Part shown: positions 57,245-64,000 of the stretch, piece after piece
Layout: every line of letters starts with the position of its first letter
Position numbering within the stretch: the stretch's first letter is position 1
Assembly: GCA_011799875.1 (NCBI GenBank)
Contig: CM022301.1
Span: forward strand, 217,430,526-217,494,525
Length of the DNA stretch: 64,000 nucleotides
Source: Thinopyrum elongatum
Lineage: Eukaryota; Streptophyta; Magnoliopsida; Poales; Poaceae
Reading direction: 5' to 3'
Position numbers and translations under genes: made by a program
Notes under the pieces: model-generated
Seen by the model: the letters and a program-made list of their open reading frames with translations, nothing else
Databases searched by the model: none
Told to the model about the DNA's origin: nothing

Positions 57245-58638
57245 CAGTACCAAACGAAGTCCAAATGCCATGAAACTTTTTGAAGATTTTTTTCTGGCGA
57301 TAAGAGACCTTGAAAGCTTAGGGAGGGAACCGGAAGATGGAAGAGGGGCCCACTAGGCACCAAGGCGTGCCAGGGGCCTCCGGCGCGCCCTGGTGGGTAG
57401 TGGGGCCCACGAGCATCTTTTTTGACCTACCTCCGCCTCTATAAATACTCTAAAATCCCAAAACCCTCAAGGGAGTCCACGAAACACTTTTTTCTACCGC
57501 CGCAAGTTCCAGAACCACAAGATCCAATCTAGAGGCCTTTTCCGACACTCTGCCGGAGGAGGAAACGATCACGGAGGGGTTCTTCATCATCCTTGCTGCC
57601 CCTCCGATGATGCGTGAGTAGTTTACCACATACCTACGGGTTCATTTTTAGTAGCTAGATGGCTTCTTCTCTCTTTTTGATCTTCAATACAATGTTCTCC
57701 TCGGTGTTCTTGGAGATCTATTTGATGCAATGACTTTTTGCGGTGTGTTTGTTAGGATCGATGAATTGTGAGTTTATGATCAAATCTATCCATGAATATT
57801 ATTTGGGTTTTCTTTGAACTCTTTTATGCATGATTATTATAGCTTCGTATTTCTTCTTCGATTTATAGGTTTGGTTTGCCCAACTAGATTGATTTATCTT
57901 GCCATGGGAAGAGGTGCTTTGTAATGGGTTCGATCTTGCGGTGCTCAATCCAGTGACAAAAAGGGACATGACACGTATGTATCATTGCTATTAAGGGTAA
58001 AAAGATGGGGTTTATTCATACGTGAGTTTATCTTGTCTACATCATGCCATCTTGCTTAAAGCATTACTTCATTTTTCCATGAACTTAATACACTAGATGC
58101 ATGCTGGATAGCGGTTGATGTGTGGAGTAATAGTAGTAGATGCAGGCAGGAGTCGGTCTACTAATCTTGGACATGATGCCTATATACATGATCATTGCCT
58201 TGGACATCGTCATAATTATTTGCTTTACTGTGAATTGCCCAACAGTAATTTGTTTACCCACCGTATGCTATTTTCTTGAGAGAAGCCTCTAGTGAAAACT
58301 ATGGCCCCCGAGTCTATTTTTTATCATATATTAAAACCAAACATACCTTGCTGCAATTTACTTTTTTATATTTTTGTTAGATCTATTTACCAAAACCTAT
58401 ACAATTTAATCTTGCTCATAACCGTTGAGGGATTGACAACCCCTCTACGCGTTGGGTTGCAAGTATTTGTTATTTGTGTGCAGGTGCAGGTGCTGTTCAC
58501 ATAGTGTTGCTTGGTTCTCCTATTGGATTGATAACCTTGGTTTCATAACTGAGGGAAATACTTATCTCTATTGTACTGCATCATCCTTTCCTCTTCAGGG
58601 AAATCCCAACGCAGCTCACAAGTAGCAGGAAGAATTTC

Positions 58639-58657
58639 TGGCGTCGTTGCCGGGGAG
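58639..58657 (+). other. primer-binding site of element H
   Basis: TGGCGTCGTTGCCGGGGAG, 11 bases after the LTR; one substitution from the D site. Confidence 0.85.
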
Positions 58658-58853
58658 ACATCATCAACATCTATCAAGTACCTACACATAAACTTTCATC
58701 TCCTTGCATTTACATTATTTGCCATTTGCCTCTCGTTTTGATCTCCCCCACTTCTATTTTTTTTTACAGAAACACAAAAATATTTGCCTTTTTGCTCGTT
58801 TGTTTGCTTTTTGCCTTCATGACTGGAAAACAGAAAAGAAACAAGAAAATTAA

Positions 58854-59665
58854 AGATAGATCATCCTATAGCTAATCTTTTTAAAAGATCCAATTATGTT
58901 GAACCAATTTTTAGTGAGTTGAGTGCACTTGATTATCTCTATGAAGTTTTGCTTGAAAACCATGAATCTGAAAATTTTGGTGAAGTGTTGAAAGAGGAAA
59001 TTTATAAAGTGATTCATGATAGCTCATTAAATGAAAAGCATGATTGCAATGATGTTATGATAAATTCTATTAATGTCAATTGTGCTAATAATATGCAAAG
59101 CTACAAGCTTGGGGATGCTAATTTTTCTATGTCCACTACTTATTGTAATTATCATGATTGGGGTGATGCTTCTTATGATCTTGAAAATTTATTTAAGCCT
59201 CGTGATGAATATGATATTGATAATAATGCTTGCAATAATATTAAAAGTGGGTTTGGAAGAGTGCAAATTTAAGTAAAAAATAATCCCACACATTTGGAGA
59301 GTGTTCAATCTTATGAAATTTTTGATAAAAGTGGGTTCGGAAAGGTGTTGACTCTAGTTGATATTAATCCCACTGTTTTGGAAGATTTTAAAATTTTTAT
59401 GCATGTGGATCATGAAGAGAAATTTTTATATGATAGTTATATTGTTTAATTTGATCATGATCCTACATGTAATTATTATGAGAGGGGAAAATATGGTTGT
59501 AGAAATTTTCTTGTTACTAAACTACGTCTCGTTATGTTGAGATTGCTATTGTTTCTTTCTTCTTCCTTGCATATGTTAGTTCTCGCTTGCCTTGATAATT
59601 TTTTTGCTTATGAAATGCCTATGCATAGGAATTATGTTAGACTTAAAAGTTTTTTTCACATACTA
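58854..59665 (+). pseudogene. accessory ORF of element H (decayed copy of the B ORF)
   Basis: Collinear with the B ORF. The position of the start codon reads ATA, so initiation is lost. The open part from 58919 gives SALDYLYEVLLENHESENFG to KSGFGRVQI, stops by a frame change near 59270, and continues with TLVDINPTVLEDFKIF, TAA at 59447-59449, then HDPTCNYYERGKYGCRNF and a hydrophobic end. The SGFGxV unit and PTCNYYERG module are retained. Function unknown. Confidence 0.7.
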
Positions 59666-62195
59666 CATTATGCTCTCTTTGTGTTTCAATTATTATCTTT
59701 CATGTGAACATCAATAAAATCTTAAGCCTATATTAATGGCTATAAAGAAAGAGCTTGTTGGGAGACAACCCAATAACTTTCTTTTCTGTTTTTTAATAAA
59801 TACATAATTATGCTACCGTTATGATTGTGTTTTAGTATTTTAATTAGTGTTTGTGCCAAGCAAAGCCTTTGGGATGATTTGGTTGATAGTTGCTTTGGTT
59901 CTGTGCATTAACAAAACTTTTACGTCCAGTAGCAGAATTATTGAAAATCACTGGAGCAACGAAAAATTATGAATTGTTTACACATGATTGATATACAAAT
60001 TTCCCATGTTGTCCTAATTTTCAGAATTTTTGGAGTTACAGAATTACGGTCAAAGTTCAAATTGCTACAGATTGTTCTATTTTTGACAAATTCTATTTTT
60101 CGTTGCATTGTGTGCTTATTTTGATGAATCAATGGATTGTATCTGGGGTATAAGCCATGGTAAAGTTAGAATACAGTAGGTATAATCCAATAACAAAATA
60201 TGAATGGGTTTGCAATAGTACCTAAAGTAGTGATTTGCTTTATTATACTAACGGATCTCACGAAGGTTTTTGTTAACTTTTGTCTGATTAAAGTTTTCAA
60301 GTTTTGGGTGAGATCAGGATGGATGAAGGAATAAGGAGTGGCAAGAGCCTAAGCTTGGGGATGCCTGAGGCACCCCAAGGTAATATTCAAGGACTCCCAA
60401 GCAACTAAGCTTGGGGATGCCCCGGAAGGCATCCCCTCTTTCTTCTAACGACCATTGGTAATTTTACTTGGAGCTATATTTTTATCTATCACATATCATA
60501 AGTTTTGCTTGGAGCGTCTTGTATTATACGAGTCTTTGCTTTGTTTTGCTTTTTAGTTTGTAACAATCATCCTTGTTGTACACACTTGTTTGAGAGAGCC
60601 ACACGCATATCATGATTTGCTAGAATACTCTATGTGCTTCACTTAAATCTTTTGAGCTAGGCAGTTGCTCTAGTACTTCACTTATATCTTTTTGAGCACG
60701 GCGGTGGTTATATTTTAAAGAAATAAAATCTCATGCTTCACTTATATTATTTTAAGAGTTGGAAAATTTTAAAGAAATACACTCTCATGCTTCACTTATA
60801 TTATTTTGAGAGTTGAATTATTTTGAAGAAATAATTATGCTCTCGTGCTTCACTTAGATCTTTTTGAGAGTTAAAAATAGTAATGGTAATTTGCAAGAGA
60901 TTTGAATTTAGTCCCAAAGTGATATATATCCAAGGGGGATATAATAAAAACTTTCATGATGATCATTGGACATTATAAACTTGATTCTTTGCAATAGTTT
61001 TGCGATATGGAGATAGTGATATGTGAGTCATGTTGGTGAGTAATTATGCTTTAGTAAGAATATTGGTGTTAAGGTTTGTGATTCCCTATGCATGTACGTA
61101 AAGTCAATAGTTATGCATTCAAATTATATCCTACTTGTGGTGCATTATTCAATGTTAATTATGTTCAATGTGCGTTTTTGGCCATTTTCGTTTTTTGGTT
61201 GGTCGCTTCTCAATCTATTTGCTAGCCTTCACTTGTACTAACTGGGAATACTGCTTGTGCATCCAACTCCTTAAACCCAAAGTTGTGCCAAATGAGTCCA
61301 CCATACCTACCTATATGTGGTATTTCATTGTCGTTCCAAGTAAATTTGTATGTGCCAACTCTAATTTTCAAAATGAATTTCTGTTTTGTGTGCATGTACT
61401 GCTCATGAAGCGGCAGGGGGTGGCCAATATTTTCCATGCTAGGCATTTTTTTCTCACGATGAGTGTTTACTCACTTGTCATTGCACGAGAGTGTGACAGG
61501 TAATAGGGATGCCCAGTCTCGAAGTAAAAAATACTATGATAATAAATTCCTTGGAAAGTGTTGGTATGGAAGACACCCATGATATGGCTAGCCATGGATT
61601 GTGAAAGAATGGTGGAAAGGAAATAAACTTTACTTTCTGTTTGGGAACCGCCTATGATTTATCTAGAATGGAAGATATTGGGAATTCTCGGTCATTTTCG
61701 TTGACAGGAAAAGCTTGCCTCTCAAAACAATTTTATCTCTCAATTTAAGATATGAGCTCTGGCACCTCTACAAATCTCTGCTTCCCTCTGCGAAGGGCCT
61801 ATCTATTTACTTTTATGAAATTTTTATTTTTATGTTGAGTCTCCATCTTCTCTTATAAAGCACCAACTAGGGAACACTATTGTCATACTTGTGTATTGGA
61901 TGTAGTTAATATTTGAGTGTGTTTCATGAATGGATCAATGATTGAGCATAATGGGCTAGGGATAGCTTTCTTTAGCGTTGATATTTTGAAAGACATAGTT
62001 GCTTGTTGATATGCTTGAGTATTGATGTTTCCATGTCAAATTATAGACTATTTCTATGAATCATTCAAAGTCCAATTGTCCATGCTACAAAGAAAAGAAT
62101 ATATGATGAATATGTTAGGTAGCATTCCTTATCAAAAATTATATTTTTATCATTTACCTACTCGAGGATGAGCTGGAACTAAACTTGGGGATGCT
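59666..62195 (+). other. non-coding 3' region of element H with hairpin array
   Basis: No gene. In order: TTGTTGGGAGACAACCCAA (59756); two AAGCTTGGGGATGC motifs (60351, 60407), the second in a perfect hairpin GGGGATGCC/GGCATCCCC (60413-60436); five copies of a TGCTTCACTTATAT-like motif (60635, 60674, 60734, 60788, 60846), one closed by ACTCTCA/TGAGAGT (60781-60813) and one by CTCTC/GAGAG; a block at 61080-61680 matching C in reverse; and the polypurine tract at 62181-62194. Confidence 0.78.
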
Positions 62196-62901
62196 TGATA
62201 CGTCTTCAACGTATCTATAATTTTTTATCGTTCCATGCTATTATATTATCAATCTTGGATGTTTTATATACATTTACAAGCAACTTTATATCATTTTTGG
62301 GACTAACCTATTAACTTAGTGCCCAATGGCATTTGTTGTTTTTTTGCTTGTTATTGACTTTGCAGAATATCAGTTCCAAATAAATTCCAAATGCCACGAA
62401 ACTTTTTGGAGATCTTTTTCTCGCGATAAGAGACCCTAGAAGCTTTGGGAGGGAACCAGAAGATGGAAGAGGGGCCCACTAGGCACCAGGGCGTGCCAGG
62501 AGTCTCCGGCGCACCCTGGTGGGTAGTGGGGTCCACGAGCATCATTTTGACCTACGTTCGCCTCTATAAATACTCTAAAATCTCAAAACCCTCAGGGTAG
62601 TCCACGAAATACTTTCCTCGTGGCCGCAAATTCCAGAACCATGAGATCCAATCTAGAGGCCTTTTCCAGCACATTGCCGAAGAGGGAAACGATCACGGAG
62701 GGGTTCTTCATCATCCTTGTTGCCCCTCCGATGATGTGTGAGTAGTTTACCATAGACCTACGGGTCCGTAGTTAGTAGCTAGATGGCTTCTTCTCTCTTT
62801 TTGATCTTCAATACAATGTTCTCCTTGGTGTTCTTGGAGATCTATTTGATGTAATGACTTTTTACGGTGTGTTTGTTGGGATCGATGAATTGTGAGTTTA
62901 T
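62196..62901 (+). repeat. 3' LTR of element H, left part
   Basis: TGATACGTCTTCAACG onward, matching the 5' LTR pieces and supplying the empty-site sequence for the Helitron and for G. TATA CTCTATAAATAC near 62562. Cut at 62902 by I after TTTAT. Confidence 0.9.
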
Positions 62902-63756
62902 TGTCGGCGTTCTGGGAACCAGGGTACCCAGACTTGCCTGCCTGTGGCCCACGGTGTGGCTCCATCAACGGCCTGGTACGGCCCATCTACAAGACCTTCA
63001 GGACAAGACCCTCGGGAGGGGCCAAGCCTCGCGAGGCGGACGACACCAAGACCTCGTGAGGGAGCGGCCTCCCGAGGAGCGGAGATTTCTATGCAGGTAC
63101 CCTGCCTCATGAGGATACGATGACACAAGCCATGACGACCAAGGCCAGGCGGGCGCCAGCGGGCACAGAGGTGGCAGTTTCCTCTTTGGTGCTAAGGAAG
63201 GAAGGATAGGCGCGGGTTCCCAAGGAATCTGACAAAGGTTTCCATTCCAGTGCTACAAGACCAAGACCACCAGGACGGCAGGACGGATGTCATCGTCGAG
63301 CCCACCACCGCGTCACGATCGGAAGCTTTGCAGACGAAGACCACCTTTCGTCAGGATAAGATGTACTAGTTGTCCCCTTTCAAATTGGCCACTGTGGGAT
63401 CCCTTCCCGCCTACGATTTGGGAAGAGGACCGAGGCCACTATAAGTATAGGTTAGCCACCACCGTAGAGGAGGATGGACAACAGAACCCCCGAACCCCGT
63501 GAGGTTGTTCATCCCTTGTACCAGTTCATCCTCAGCCCCTTGTGAGGCCAATCCACCACAAAGCAGGAGTAGGGTTTTACACCGCAAGGTGGCCCGAACC
63601 TGGGTAAACTGATGTGTCCATCTTCTTCCTCACCTTCGCGCAAGTCCGTCTAGGCTAGGTCGTGGGGCGACATGTAGGCTGGCTTGAGAGGTTGAGTTCT
63701 TCGCACACGCCCCAGAGTTTGAACATTCTTGGGTCTGCGGAGCCCTAAATCCGACA
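62902..63756 (+). repeat. 5' LTR of element I
   Basis: 855 bp with short inverted ends TGTCGG / CCGACA. TATA-like ACTATAAGTATAGG near 63438. No gene. Confidence 0.82.
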
Positions 63757-63758
63757 TT

Positions 63759-63776
63759 TGGCGCACGAGGTAGGGG
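63759..63776 (+). other. primer-binding site of element I
   Basis: TGGCGCACGAGGTAGGGG, two bases after the LTR; similar to the F site. Confidence 0.75.
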
Positions 63777-63832
63777 CGTGTCGAAGCTCGGCCTGCTCAT
63801 CAACAGCGCCCCGCTCGCGACTCACGGTTCCC

Positions 63833-64000
63833 ATGGCCGACGCCGTCCCACCCGTCCGGCCGTCGGGTGCTCCCGGAGGCGCAATGGGCGTCCGGGCCTT
63901 TACCCCCGGCCTCCGCCGGGCGCAGTGGCCACAAAAGTTCAGGCTGACGCTGCCCCCGTGATACGACAGCGTAGCGGACCCCGAGGAGTTCCTCCGGCTA
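63833..64000 (+). pseudogene. gag N-terminus of element I
   Basis: Starts MADAVPPVRPSGAPGG; a TGA at 63959-63961 follows FRLTLPP, and the frame continues YDSVADPEEFLRL, which parallels YDGKLNPAEFLSIY of the F gag core. Truncated by the window end. Confidence 0.65.

Larger units (their letters stand above)
53609..58627 (+). repeat. 5' LTR of element H, in three pieces
   Basis: 53609-53685, 55658-55761 and 57250-58627 line up in order with 62196-62901, giving about 1.55 kb of LTR plus insertions. Ends TGATACGTCTCC and AGTAGCA. TATA box CTCTATAAATAC near 57431. No gene. Confidence 0.88.
53609..62901 (+). mobile_element. Gypsy-type non-autonomous retrotransposon H
   Basis: Plus-strand element: 5' LTR 53609-58627 (enlarged by a Helitron and solo LTR G), primer-binding site, decayed accessory ORF, 2.5-kb non-coding region with hairpins, polypurine tract AAACTTGGGGATGC, and 3' LTR from 62196, cut by I at 62902. 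Left flank GCTGC; the right target site is outside the window. LTRs are of the same family as solo LTR E. Confidence 0.88.
62902..64000 (+). mobile_element. Gypsy element I, 5' end
   Basis: LTR 62902-63756, primer-binding site and gag start run off the window. LTR termini TGTCGGCGTTC and ATCCGACA, gag style and primer-binding site resemble F, so probably Tat lineage, but a different family. Target site candidate TTTAT (62897-62901); the right copy is outside. Confidence 0.8.

Noticed and set aside
60635..60880. Regularly spaced short repeats resembling a CRISPR-like array
   Set aside because: Plant nuclear DNA; repeat spacing irregular, spacers related, and the same repeats recur in other elements of the family. 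Interpreted as RNA hairpins.

Overview
The window looks like intergenic DNA from a large, repeat-rich grass genome, most likely a Triticeae cereal (wheat, Aegilops, barley or a relative). This rests on a BARE1/WIS/Angela-type Copia element, several Gypsy elements whose LTRs open with TGATACGTC-like termini and use a TGGCGCC primer-binding site, a CACTA transposon with a Ulp1-type protease gene, a Helitron and a Stowaway MITE. I find no convincing ordinary host gene, rRNA, tRNA gene or CRISPR array. Every coding stretch I can interpret belongs to a mobile element, and nearly all are broken. Family names are from memory of sequence style, so letters A-K are used here.

Layout. 1-2940: 5' end of Gypsy element A (minus). 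2941-3389: unassigned. 3390-8627: CACTA element (minus) with a spliced Transposase_24/C48-protease-like gene. 8628-12711: Gypsy element B (plus), right end missing. 12712-53608: element K (minus-strand genes), cut by two large insertions. The first, element C (12784-40569, minus, TSD ATGTC), itself contains the gag-protease-only Gypsy element D (14821-23034, TSD ATCTC), solo LTR E (26394-28195, TSD CCTAC, carrying a Stowaway MITE) and the Tat-type Gypsy element F (28391-39077, TSD CAACG/CAACA). The second is Copia element J (41649-50195, TSD AAAAT). 53609-62901: Gypsy element H (plus), whose 5' LTR holds a Helitron (53686-55657) and solo LTR G (55762-57244, TSD CAGTA), and whose 3' LTR is cut by element I (62902 to the window end).

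How the parts relate. B, C, D and H look like non-autonomous Gypsy relatives. None shows reverse transcriptase or integrase. D carries only gag and protease; B, C and H carry an unrecognised accessory ORF instead. All four share a long non-coding 3' region with a strikingly regular architecture: repeated hairpins whose stems vary but stay paired around a conserved loop sequence, plus copies of the polypurine-tract motif. Presumably they were moved by enzymes supplied in trans.

Elements F and K add a second theme: genes antisense to, or independent of, a retrotransposon coding direction, with their own TATA boxes. F has a single-frame antisense gene resembling a B3 DNA-binding protein, broken by only one stop while the sense polyprotein carries many lesions. 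K has a spliced gene with a Transposase_28 (PF04195)-like domain. These, and the hairpin arrays, are the parts most worth a second look.
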